A stretch of 49,847 bases of DNA from Fidelibacterota bacterium (GTDB taxonomy: Bacteria; Fidelibacterota; Marinisomatia; Marinisomatales; TCS56). Positions 35,707 through 44,400 of this stretch are shown here, one piece after another (within the stretch, counting starts at the first letter, position 1; each line of letters begins with the position of its first letter). The position numbers were made by a program, and so were the translations under genes. The notes under the pieces are model-generated. The model made no database searches and was not told the origin of the DNA. It saw nothing but the letters and a program-made list of their open reading frames with translations. The stretch spans positions 1-49,847 of the forward strand of contig JABMQW010000087.1 in assembly GCA_013203115.1 (NCBI GenBank), in the 5' to 3' direction.

Positions 35707-37743
35707 TTATCGCTCATATGTTACTGTGAGTCGCCAGGTTCGTCCCGGCTCGGGATAGCCCTGTACGGATTCATAAATTTTGTCTGTTAGATTTTCCAAT
35801 CCGATTACTAAGTGCAGTTGGCCTGAAAACACTTGGAATCGATATCCCACACTAATTTGATGCAGTGTCACTCCTGGTAAAGTGATATCTGCGGGCCAAC
35901 TGTAACGCGAAATCATTTCTGATGTATGATGGACTTGCCAATGCAAGGTCCACCACTTAGGTGACCATGTTAAAGCTGCTGCTCCAGTCCGCTGGGGGGT
36001 ATACACCATTTGCTTTTCATAATGGTCGCCGGGCTCCAGATACTTTGCTCTTACTCGGCCCAAGGATAGGAATCCATCGACGGGTATTCTTTCAAACACC
36101 CAGCGCCAAGCTAGGCGCCAGCCGGTGCGGGATACGGATTTGATATTTTTTGGAGACCAGTAGGAGCCCTGGGGAACCCATTGGATCAAATCTTTACTTT
36201 GCTTCGTAAATAATTGCGCATTGAGATGTCCCCAATTGCTCATGGCCAGTACGCAGATCAGTGAATGATTGGTGGTGTGCTCAGCCTTGAGATCAATATT
36301 TCCACCGGGTACCCAGTATAATTCATTGAAGGTTGGATAGCGGATGGAATTTCCAGTGCTAATCGTAGCTGTAAAATAAGTCAGTGATTCAGGTGACCAT
36401 TCTGCGGTTATTTGACTGACAGATTCATCAACTTGCCCGCTGACTGAATAATGTTGCCAATCAGGCTTGATTGAAATTGACTTCAGCGGTTCCCAGGCTA
36501 CCCCCACTGAATTGATCAATGTATTTCGCTTCTGAAAACCGGCGTCCCGGCTGTTTAAATGATTGATGCTGTATTTTAAACTGAAATCAACGGTTAAAGA
36601 TCGGCCAAGATCGGTGGACTGATCATAATTCAGGGTATAAGATTCCAGCGAATGGGTGCTGTTAATATTATAGGTTTCATCATGATAATGATCCTTTGAC
36701 GACCGGCTGGAGATGCGGAAATGTCTTCGACTTTTGGTTGTTATCAATCCGGAAGTAGCACCCCAAAATAGAATATAGTCGTCCCGCCAGGCTGAGGAAG
36801 GAGAATAAACCAGTCCTGCAACACCGCGCTCTTGTTTCGAGTAAAGGGCTAAAAATTTTATAAATAATTGCTCCGAAAGAATCAGACTGCTTTGGGTGGC
36901 GGCATAGTATTGTTTAAAATGATTGTTTTGACGATTAAAAGTATTACCGCGCCAGGTGACCGGGTATTTCCCGGAATCATTTCGATTACCTATTAATAAT
37001 CGACTTGCCCATTTCGCTCCGGCAATTGATGTTGCTATACTGGAAGCATTGTGGCCGTAACTACCGCTCGATAATTGCACTCTATGGCCGGTCGACCACG
37101 GATCTAATAATATTAATCCATCACTCGCTCCGATTTGCGAACCGCTGGCCACCGGGATAAACCGGGCCTGTTCGATAAATGGCAGCGGTAATTGAGAGAT
37201 ATCAGTTTCTCCATTCTGGATATTTGTAATATCAAATCCCTGTATCAGAATTTTCGTGTGGGAGGCTGGACCGCCATCCAGACTGATTGTTTTAATACTG
37301 GCTGGACCGCCATAAGAGCGGAGAGACAAGCCAGGAATCCCCTGCAAAAGCTGATTGTATTCTGTTTCTCCAAGGCTGGCTGGCTTGATTGCCGTGAAAA
37401 ATTCCTGCCGCGAGTTAGGTTTAATTCTACTGCCGAGTTCAGTGATTTGTGGCAAATTTATCGGATTCACAGACAATTGAACTATAAATGATGGTTTTAC
37501 GGGTAGTATTAGTTTTTTAATGCAATAGCCGTACCGGCTGACAGTAATTGTATCTCCGGTATTAAATACTCCTGTAAAAATGAAATAACCGTTTTCGTCA
37601 CTGATAGTCCATTTTCCGGTACTGCTGTGTTGAACAACAGCATAAGCTACCGGACTGCCATCTTTGGAAACAACCGTACCCAGCCATTGTGACTGGGCGG
37701 AAAGGAATCCCCAGAGGATTATTAAAGAAAATACTCTACGCAC
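35707..37743 (-). CDS. btuB: BtuB-like TonB-dependent receptor, predicted cobalamin transporter
   Basis: 678 residues from a GTG; an in-frame TGA lies just upstream, with no ATG between. Signal peptide VFSLIILWGFLSAQS. A CarboxypepD_reg-like domain (about 20-95, WLGTVVSKDGSPVAYAVV) precedes the plug (about 105-215; LLQGIPGLSLRSYGG, TKILIQGFDITN) and a 22-strand-type barrel. The end, GYPEPGRTWRLTVTYER, matches the C-terminal region of BtuB-class receptors. A cobalamin riboswitch lies in the leader, which is the main reason for assigning vitamin B12 as ligand. Expression should fall when B12 is plentiful. A 7-bp hairpin (cccgatt/aatcggg, 37751-37766) sits immediately before the start and may be part of the translational switch. 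Confidence 0.85.
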   Translation of the reverse strand: MRRVFSLIILWGFLSAQSQWLGTVVSKDGSPVAYAVVQHSSTGKWTISDENGYFIFTGVFNTGDTITVSRYGYCIKKLILPVKPSFIVQLSVNPINLPQITELGSRIKPNSRQEFFTAIKPASLGETEYNQLLQGIPGLSLRSYGGPASIKTISLDGGPASHTKILIQGFDITNIQNGETDISQLPLPFIEQARFIPVASGSQIGASDGLILLDPWSTGHRVQLSSGSYGHNASSIATSIAGAKWASRLLIGNRNDSGKYPVTWRGNTFNRQNNHFKQYYAATQSSLILSEQLFIKFLALYSKQERGVAGLVYSPSSAWRDDYILFWGATSGLITTKSRRHFRISSRSSKDHYHDETYNINSTHSLESYTLNYDQSTDLGRSLTVDFSLKYSINHLNSRDAGFQKRNTLINSVGVAWEPLKSISIKPDWQHYSVSGQVDESVSQITAEWSPESLTYFTATISTGNSIRYPTFNELYWVPGGNIDLKAEHTTNHSLICVLAMSNWGHLNAQLFTKQSKDLIQWVPQGSYWSPKNIKSVSRTGWRLAWRWVFERIPVDGFLSLGRVRAKYLEPGDHYEKQMVYTPQRTGAAALTWSPKWWTLHWQVHHTSEMISRYSWPADITLPGVTLHQISVGYRFQVFSGQLHLVIGLENLTDKIYESVQGYPEPGRTWRLTVTYER

Positions 37744-37750
37744 GACTAAA

Positions 37751-37766
37751 CCCGATTTTAATCGGG
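37751..37766 (-). promoter_or_regulatory. start-proximal hairpin, possible riboswitch expression platform
   Basis: The perfect palindrome cccgattttaatcggg ends 8 bases before the GTG start of the receptor gene. No T-run follows, so control of ribosome access is more likely than termination. No clear ribosome-binding site is visible outside it. Confidence 0.4.
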
Positions 37767-37848
37767 ATCAGAAGGCGTGAACGATTTTTTTTGAGCAGAA
37801 TTGTGATGAATCGTATCATGACTTTTAACCCGCAAGCCGGTTGATTGG

Positions 37849-38002
37849 GACCAGCTGGCAGGTATCCTGACTTGCGCCTCTGTGGTTAACATCTGCCTTC
37901 TCACACCGCTAAATCGGGGCAATGGCCGGTTGGATGCGCCTCCGCGCTTACAGTAGCGGGAACTGTGCCCGATTTTCACGGGCTTCCCTGCCGTAACTGA
38001 TC
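37849..38002 (-). promoter_or_regulatory. cobalamin (adenosylcobalamin-class) riboswitch
   Basis: On the minus strand the conserved features occur in order: GGCAGGGAAGCCCGTGAAAA, then CACAGTTCCCGCTACTGTAA, a GC-rich arm, and near the 3' end the B12 box AGTCAGGATACCTGCC (plus positions 37857-37872). The closing stem can be drawn as gatcag at 37997-38002 with ctggtc at 37849-37854. Length and order match the cobalamin aptamer. It is about 105 bases upstream of the BtuB-like gene on the same strand. Binding of the vitamin should repress the receptor and propeller genes. Confidence 0.95.
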
Positions 38003-38510
38003 AATCGAAGTTTTAAATAACGTGCCAAGATTACACAATATGCAACCAATCCGGCAATTTCTATATTGAATTTCAGGTTAATGATTAAATACAGAAGTTT
38101 CCCTAAAGTATCTGTAACTCGTGGTATATAAGTCAATTACAGTAATGATGGCCTGGTGAACCTATTAAGACCAGGAATTTTTTTTAAGAAATAACCTTGT
38201 TATCTTAATTATGACACCGTTTTTCATCCAACTTCGTCCCGATGGATATTGGGGGCTACGATGGACAGGTTCTTTTTAATGGCAATTTCCAGAGTAGTAC
38301 TGAGTAGTATTGAGAATACATATATTTCATGTACGGATTTTTGGGTTGGGTTATTCAAAGGTTCTAAAGACGTCTGATGTATTTTAATTGGAAAAATGGC
38401 GTGAAGAAAACAGCAGATATAACAAGGTTGTTATTAGTGGTATAAATCTACTTTTCAACAATTGGTATTATTTCTTATTTTCTTTATGTATAAACAGACG
38501 GGAGAGACAG
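38003..38510. other. divergent intergenic region between the B12 locus and the YidD cassette
   Basis: It must contain the promoter of the riboswitch transcript (minus) and one for the plus-strand cassette, but I cannot assign boxes with confidence. A second copy of a dispersed 37-bp repeat is at 38367-38403. A frame from 38388 is continuous with the next gene, but its extra 41 residues look non-coding. Confidence 0.5.
38367..38403 (+). repeat. dispersed 37-bp repeat, copy 2
   Basis: 29 of 37 bases match 1175-1211. It lies about 110 bp upstream of a gene start, while copy 1 lies about 215 bp upstream of one. Significance uncertain. Confidence 0.35.
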
Positions 38511-38990
38511 ATGAGTAAAAAAACACCGCTAGTTATCATTTCGGTGATATTGATGTTATCCTTTTCATTTGCACAAGATCAAGGTACAGCTACTGTATCC
38601 AAGGGCGGTATTAATCCTTGCCTCGCTAGTTGCTGTATTGGTCCAAGGGTTGGGCTAGAAATGAACGAAGGCAAAGAAATCACCACAAGTGAATGGATCG
38701 GTTTTGGAAGCACTTATTTGTGGCCGATTCATCCGACCCTACCAACGATTGGAAAAGCGTATATGGCATATGATATGGGCGGTAAGACTAATAGTATGGA
38801 AGGATTTTTTGCCAGTTTTTGTCTTGGGCCACGTATAGGTAATGAACTTGATCATCGGAAAATAAGAACTATGGAATGGCTTAGATTGGTACCTTGTGTA
38901 AATATTTATCCCGCTATAGCTATTCCTTTGGAAGCCTATAATGGTAAAACAATGACCGAAATTGAGGTCAAAGAGAACCTCCGAAAATAA
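38511..38990 (+). CDS. small exported protein with an internal duplication, function unknown
   Basis: 159 residues from the ATG at 38511, chosen because GGGAGAGACAG stands just before it and a signal peptide (LVIISVILMLSFSFAQ) follows at once. The mature protein contains two similar units: residues 39-62 (ASCCIGPRVGLEMNEGKEI, then TTSEW) and 101-123 (ASFCLGPRIGNELDHRKI, then RTMEW). The shared pattern is S-x-C-[IL]-G-P-R-[VI]-G-x-E, then K-x-I-x-T-x-E-W. Each is followed by a hydrophobic stretch rich in Pro and Tyr that might touch a membrane. I do not know a characterised relative. The next gene (YidD-like) starts 3 bases after the stop, so the two are co-transcribed. Confidence 0.75.
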   Translation: MSKKTPLVIISVILMLSFSFAQDQGTATVSKGGINPCLASCCIGPRVGLEMNEGKEITTSEWIGFGSTYLWPIHPTLPTIGKAYMAYDMGGKTNSMEGFFASFCLGPRIGNELDHRKIRTMEWLRLVPCVNIYPAIAIPLEAYNGKTMTEIEVKENLRK

Positions 38991-38993
38991 TAC

Positions 38994-39377
38994 GTGTACA
39001 ATCGCCATTTTGTTACTTTTATAGGAACTATAATAGTAACAAGTCTGTGTTATTGCCAAAATAATACAGGAAAAGCTGAAAAAGCTATTAGCATATATGA
39101 AGCTATGGAAGCCCCATCTGAAGAGGTGGGGCTTTTTAAATCATCGGCCATGATCTGGTTAAAAATATATAAATCTGTGATCTCATCGCAAGATGGCCCA
39201 ACATGTGTTTTCAACCCATCTTGTGGCACATATACAATTTATGCCATCAATAGATTCGGTGTGATTAAAGGAGTGTTACTTGCTGCAGATAGATTGCAAA
39301 GATGCCACACACTTGAAACGGAACATTATACTAATGATGGTAAAAAGCTACTTGATCCGTTACCGGATGAATTATAA
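38994..39377 (+). CDS. yidD: YidD-family protein with N-terminal signal-like extension
   Basis: 127 residues from a GTG 3 bases after the previous stop. The YidD core spans about residues 52-125: MIWLKIYKSVISSQDGPTC, FNPSCGTYTIYAINRFG, IKGVLLAADRLQRCH and DPLPDEL. Cysteines 71, 77 and 104 match the three conserved family cysteines. YidD normally is an 70-85-residue inner-membrane-associated factor that helps YidC insert proteins, encoded between rnpA and yidC. This copy is different: it has a hydrophobic signal-like start (FVTFIGTIIVTSLCYCQ) plus a linker of about 30 residues, and is not near rnpA or yidC. It may act outside the cytoplasm. Neighbours are an exported duplicated protein and two TPR membrane proteins. 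Confidence 0.85.
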   Translation: MYNRHFVTFIGTIIVTSLCYCQNNTGKAEKAISIYEAMEAPSEEVGLFKSSAMIWLKIYKSVISSQDGPTCVFNPSCGTYTIYAINRFGVIKGVLLAADRLQRCHTLETEHYTNDGKKLLDPLPDEL

Positions 39378-39402
39378 TAGTTAATTATTTTTTAATATAG
39401 TT

Positions 39403-40230
39403 ATGTTCGCTATCCGAAACTTTTCAATTTTCATAATTTGTATTTGTACAGTTTCATATTGTAATAGTTTTGACGATCAGTTTACACCAAAGCGAATCAA
39501 GAAATTTGCAGATTATTTATTTGTTGAAAAGGATTACGAGCGTGCTTTGTATGAATATGAGAGATTTCTGTTTCTCACTAATAATACTTACGACGATACG
39601 ATAATATTTAATACTGGATTATGTTTCCAATATCTTGAGCGTTACGAATTGGCAATTGAGTTATTCAAGAATATCATTTCACAAAGCGCTGACAGTACAT
39701 ACCTAAAAAAGGCTGCCTTCGCACTGTATCACTCATACTACTTAAATAAACAATGGCACACTATCGTTGAGATGATGCCTTCAACTGATAGTGAATTTTA
39801 TTATTATTATTATGCCCATACCATGTTGATGGAAAAACCATTGGAGCGGAAATTTTTCGACATTATTACTGATACAGTCTTTTTAAATGCAATTTGGAGT
39901 TTAGAACAAGAAAGACAAAAAATTATTGATAAATCACCAATTTTTGCCAGTGTTTTGTCGGCCACATTACCCGGGCTTGGTAAAGTCTATTATGGTCGCA
40001 ACGGTGATGCATTATTTGCATTTGCCACAATAATTGGATCAGGATTGCTATCTTATCAGGCATTAAAAGAAAATCGATATTTATTGGGGGCTATATCAGG
40101 ATTTGCGTCAGTAACTTTATATATGGGATCAATATATGGTAGCTATCTGGGTGTCAAATGGTTTAATAAACAACAAAAACTCCATTGGCAGATAAAATTA
40201 GATTCAATCAAACCTTCAATTTCCTTTTAA
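39403..40230 (+). CDS. TPR protein with C-terminal membrane segments (paralogue 1)
   Basis: 275 residues with an N-terminal signal (FSIFIICICTVSYC). About residues 30-150 form TPR-like helix pairs (FVEKDYERALYEYERFLFL, TGLCFQYLERYELAIELFKNII). The C-terminal part contains the motif SATLPGLGKVYYGRNGDALFAF followed by two or three hydrophobic segments (residues about 195-250), resembling the DUF5683/TM2-type PGxGxxY module. The topology suggests exported repeats attached through a membrane hairpin. The next gene has the same length and architecture, with low similarity. Sequence here is clearly more AT-rich than in flanking genes. Function unknown; the link with YidD hints at envelope protein assembly. 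Confidence 0.7.
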   Translation: MFAIRNFSIFIICICTVSYCNSFDDQFTPKRIKKFADYLFVEKDYERALYEYERFLFLTNNTYDDTIIFNTGLCFQYLERYELAIELFKNIISQSADSTYLKKAAFALYHSYYLNKQWHTIVEMMPSTDSEFYYYYYAHTMLMEKPLERKFFDIITDTVFLNAIWSLEQERQKIIDKSPIFASVLSATLPGLGKVYYGRNGDALFAFATIIGSGLLSYQALKENRYLLGAISGFASVTLYMGSIYGSYLGVKWFNKQQKLHWQIKLDSIKPSISF

Positions 40231-40241
40231 TGAAATATTAA

Positions 40242-41069
40242 ATGATTGTATTAGTTCTCTGTATTTTATTATCCCTAGGACAAGCACAAACAGCTGGAGA
40301 TTTGTTTTATAACTTAGGTTTCTATAGTGAGGCAATTACAGAATATAAAAGAAGTCTATTTTTTTGTGATAATTGTGATCAAAATTTAATCAATTATAAA
40401 ATTGCGAAGTGTTATTACAAAAATGATCAAAGTCAAGAATCTGAGGAAATTTTATTAAAGATAATAAACAATAGTGCTGAGAATGAATTAGTAAAAAACT
40501 CGCTTCTTTTTTTGGGTACTATTCATTGGGATAAATATTACTATGATGAGCTACGAGCAGCATTGAATAAAGTGATTCCCTTATTAGATACTACTTATGT
40601 ACAAGATATAGAATATTTAATTGCTTGGACTTACATATATGAAGCCAATTGGGAACAAAGTAAAGCCGTGCTTCAGGAATTAGAATATCCATTTGTTGAT
40701 AACTTAATTGTAGATATAATAAATACTAAAGATGTTATCCAAAAATCCACAATGGATGCTCGGTATCTATCGATTATTCTACCAGGTGCTGGACAACTAT
40801 ATAATCGAGATTATAAAAATGCATTATTCTCATTCTTATTAGTCGGGTCTATAGAAGCTAGTATTGTTTATGACCTGGTTAATAAAGCATATATTTCAGC
40901 ATTGTTTAAATATTTGTTTTTATTTACTCGCTATTCAAAAGGGTCTAGATATGTCATGGAATCTAAAATTGCACGGGATAATGTTAGCAGAATGGGTGAT
41001 TATTTAAAAACAATGGCAATTAAATATCCTGATCCTACAAAAATATTCAATGATTTGATTAGCTATTAA
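40242..41069 (+). CDS. TPR protein with C-terminal membrane segments (paralogue 2)
   Basis: 275 residues, same layout as the preceding gene, 11 bp away. Signal VLVLCILLSLGQAQ is followed by TPR-like helices (GDLFYNLGFYSEAITEYKRS, KIAKCYYKNDQSQESEEILL, YLIAWTYIYEANWEQSKAVL; residues about 15-150). Then comes SIILPGAGQLYNRDYKNALFSF, the counterpart of LPGLGKVYYGRNGDALFAF in paralogue 1, and hydrophobic segments. The last 45 residues are charged and helical. Equal length, order of domains and adjacency point to an old duplication followed by divergence, perhaps giving a heteromeric pair. Last gene of the cassette. Confidence 0.7.
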   Translation: MIVLVLCILLSLGQAQTAGDLFYNLGFYSEAITEYKRSLFFCDNCDQNLINYKIAKCYYKNDQSQESEEILLKIINNSAENELVKNSLLFLGTIHWDKYYYDELRAALNKVIPLLDTTYVQDIEYLIAWTYIYEANWEQSKAVLQELEYPFVDNLIVDIINTKDVIQKSTMDARYLSIILPGAGQLYNRDYKNALFSFLLVGSIEASIVYDLVNKAYISALFKYLFLFTRYSKGSRYVMESKIARDNVSRMGDYLKTMAIKYPDPTKIFNDLISY

Positions 41070-41459
41070 TAATGAACCGCACCGCAAAGTTGCGTAGAGT
41101 TCAAGTAAGGTTTCGATAAAATTGACCCACCTACCATATTTGATTATATACGACAGAAATAGACAAACCTGTTTATCGAAGTATCGGCTACGGTACGCAG
41201 GAGGATAATCCGTCCCGATGAAATTGGGAGGGATCTCCCGGCAGGTCGGGACTGTGATCCCACTCGAGGATAACCCCACTTTCTCTAAGGAAGAATTAAG
41301 GTTTTTCTTTTGTATTATATGATTAGTATTAATGTTGATAATCAAGGACAAAATTTTAACGATAACTTAGGATTAATAATTTAATGGGTGATTTTTCCAT
41401 AGCAATAATCCGGGAAAGGCTTAATATCAATTATGGTAAAAATCATATTGGGATCGTAA
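41070..41459. other. intergenic region with nested palindromes
   Basis: No gene. GTCCCGA at 41212-41218 pairs with TCGGGAC at 41246-41252, and inside it gggag/ctccc forms a second hairpin (about 41226-41239). A 115-codon minus-strand frame crosses the region but is not protein-like. The palindrome may act as terminator of the cassette or be a repeat remnant. Confidence 0.45.
41212..41252. repeat. nested inverted repeat
   Basis: The outer stem is 7 bp (gtcccga/tcgggac) and the inner stem 5 bp (gggag/ctccc). A related start, gtcccgatg, followed by a tattggggg stretch, occurs at about 38236, suggesting a dispersed palindrome family in this genome. Confidence 0.4.
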
Positions 41460-44400
41460 ATGTTCAAGTCTGCCGGAGTATTATTAATTCTTTTTTCAGC
41501 ATTATTAATGTTTGGATGTGCCTCCTTCCAACCGGGCGCCAGGGATTACGAATCAGGACAATTCCCTGCAGCGCAGCGGGAATTCCGGGCGGCCTGGGTA
41601 GCCACCGTAGCCAATATCAACTGGCCCAGCGAACCGGGATTATCCACTGCGCAGCAGCAAGAAGAAGCAATTGAACTGCTTGATCATCTGCAGTACCTCA
41701 ATTTCAATGCCGTAATATTTCAAGTACGGCCGCAATGCGATGCGCTCTATGCCAGTGAATTGGAACCCTGGTCCTATTATCTGAGCGGTATTCAAGGTCA
41801 GGCGCCGGAACCCTATTATGATCCCTTGAAATTCTGGATTGAAGAAGCGCACAAGCGGGGAATGGAGCTGCATGCCTGGCTGAATCCCTACCGGGCGCAT
41901 CATGTCAGTGGTGGACCGGTGAGTGACCGGTCGATCGTTAAGCAAAATCCGGAGCTGGTCGTCCAGTTGTCTACAGGTTACTGGTGGCTGGATCCCAGTA
42001 AGGCCCGGACCCAGGATCATTCCCTGGCTGTTGTAATGGATATTATTCGGCGCTATGATGTGGATGGCATCCATTTTGACGATTATTTTTACCCCTATCC
42101 ATCCTACAACGATAACCAGGATTTTCCTGATGACTCCAGTTGGGCAGATTATCAGGCTAGTGGCGGTAAATTAAACCGTGGTGACTGGCGCCGGGATGGG
42201 GTGAACCAATTCATCCAGCGACTGTATGGCGATATTAAAAAAGTAAAACCACATGTGAAATTTGGCTTGAGTCCTTTTGGAATCTGGCGTCCGAATCACC
42301 CTGCATCCATTAGCGGTTTTGATCAATATTCAAAGCTTTATGCCGATGCTCGATTGTGGTTGAAAAAAGGCTGGATCGACTATTTCACACCCCAGTTATA
42401 CTGGACGGTCAATCGTATTCCTCAGAGTTATCCGGTTCTACTGGGTTGGTGGGCAGGAGAGAACCATCATGACCGCCACCTCTGGCCCGGTATCAATATC
42501 GGCCGGCACGGTGAGGAGGGCGCTGATGAAACGGTAAATCAGATCATGATTACACGTGGCATGCTCCCTCAAAGTCCGGGGAATGTACACTGGAGTTTTG
42601 CGCCCCTGATTTCCAACCAGAGTTTGGCATCGGCTTTAATTAAAGGTCCTTATCATAAACCGGCCCTGGTGCCGGCATCGCCCTGGCTTGATAAATCACC
42701 ACCAGTGCCACCTGTCCCCCTTGCCACTCTGCAGGATGATCAAATGAAAATTAATTGGTCGCACCCTGAACCGGCCGATGTTTTCCGTTGGGTCTTATAT
42801 TTTCAATACGGTAAATCCTGGGATTATACCATTCTGAACCAGCCGGACGACACTTACAATCTGCCACTCTATACTTTAAGAGACCTAAGCCCGGAGGAAC
42901 TGAGTGATTCAGACTCACTCCGCATCCCGGAATTGATCAATTCTCTTAATACGGTCAGGATTACTGCTGTTGACCGGGTTGGTAATGAAAGCAACTTCAC
43001 TGAAGTTTCAGTCCCGGCTCCTGATCTGGCTACCGAACTAACACTCAACGCTTTATTAGATAGGTATGCTATGGATAATCCATCCTATACCTGGGCTCAA
43101 AAAAGCGCCCGGTTAGACCAAGCTTATACTGCTGTACGGGTATATAAACACCCGTTGAAGGATCTTAAATATGTTCATGTTGATTCAATGTTGCGGTTGC
43201 TGCAGACTAAGTACCCGGATCGTTTTCAATATCTGCCAGTTGGTGAGTCAGTTGAGAAACGTCCGATCAATCTGGTAAAATTAGGTACTGGTGAAACCCG
43301 AATTCTGTTATGGAGTCAGATGCATGGCGATGAACCAACGGCCACGGCCGCTCTATTTGATGTATTCAATTACCTGTGTGCCAATGCTGATCTGCAACCG
43401 GCCAAATCGATTTTGGAGAATACAACCATCTTGGCAGTACCGATGTTGAATCCCGATGGAGCCGAGCGTTTTATACGCCGTAATGCCCAGGGATTAGATA
43501 TTAACCGTGATGCCAGAAATCTTCAATCACCGGAAGGCAGGATCTTATTCCAGCTACAAGAAAAATATCAACCGGACTTCGGTTTTAATCTGCATGACAT
43601 GAGTACCCGCGAAACAGTGGGCGAGACGGATAAGCTGGTTGCTCTGGCTTTGATGGCGCCACCATTTAATGAAAAAAATGATGATAACAGGGTGCGAACG
43701 CGAGCCAAACAAATCACTGCTGTAATCATGGATGCCTTAAATCCTTTTATTGAGGGTCATATTGCCAAATATGATGCTGATTATATGCCGCGGGCTTTTG
43801 GTGATTCCATGCAGAATTGGGGTGTAAGTACGGTACTGGTTGAATCAGCTGGTTGGTTTGGTGAAGCAGATGAGTTCCTGCAGAAGATCAATTTTATTGC
43901 CTACCTAACTGCTTTTGAAGCGATTGCCAGCGGTGAATACTCTGTTGCAGATCCGGATCGATATAACAAATTACCGCTGAATGGCCGCGATCTATACGAT
44001 CTGATTATCCAAGACGTGGCAGTAATTGACGGTACCGGAATTCCGGCTTTCAAAGCTGACATTGCCGTTAATCTCATTGATGGTAATGGTCGTATTGTTG
44101 ATCTTGGTGATCTGGATGTATTTGCTGCTAAGGATACTGTAAATGGGGAAAACCTGTATCTAACGCCCGGATTTATCGGTTTTGTAGATGTTGAATCAAT
44201 ACCATTAGACGATCTGGTTTCTGTTTCCCGGCAATTGCTTAGCCAGGGATTTACGACCCTGATTTACGCCCTGTCGCAGGGGGGAAAAGACCAGCGCGAC
44301 CGGATTTCAGCAGTTTTAAAGGAATCCGGATATGAAGGAAATTGGGAATCAGCGGTTAAGGTAAATAAAAGGGTAACTAAGCCTGCATCAATTATAGAAT

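Noticed and set aside
35961..36143. Plus-strand frame inside the BtuB-like gene
   Set aside because: Antisense shadow of a clearly coding region.
37948..38136. 62-codon minus-strand frame in the B12 leader
   Set aside because: It overlaps the cobalamin aptamer, whose conserved RNA features explain the sequence.
38388..38510. Upstream extension of the small duplicated exported protein
   Set aside because: The ribosome-binding site and signal peptide both point to the ATG at 38511, and the extra residues overlap a dispersed repeat.
41004..41351. 115-codon minus-strand frame
   Set aside because: Overlaps the second TPR gene and runs through a nested palindrome; no protein features.
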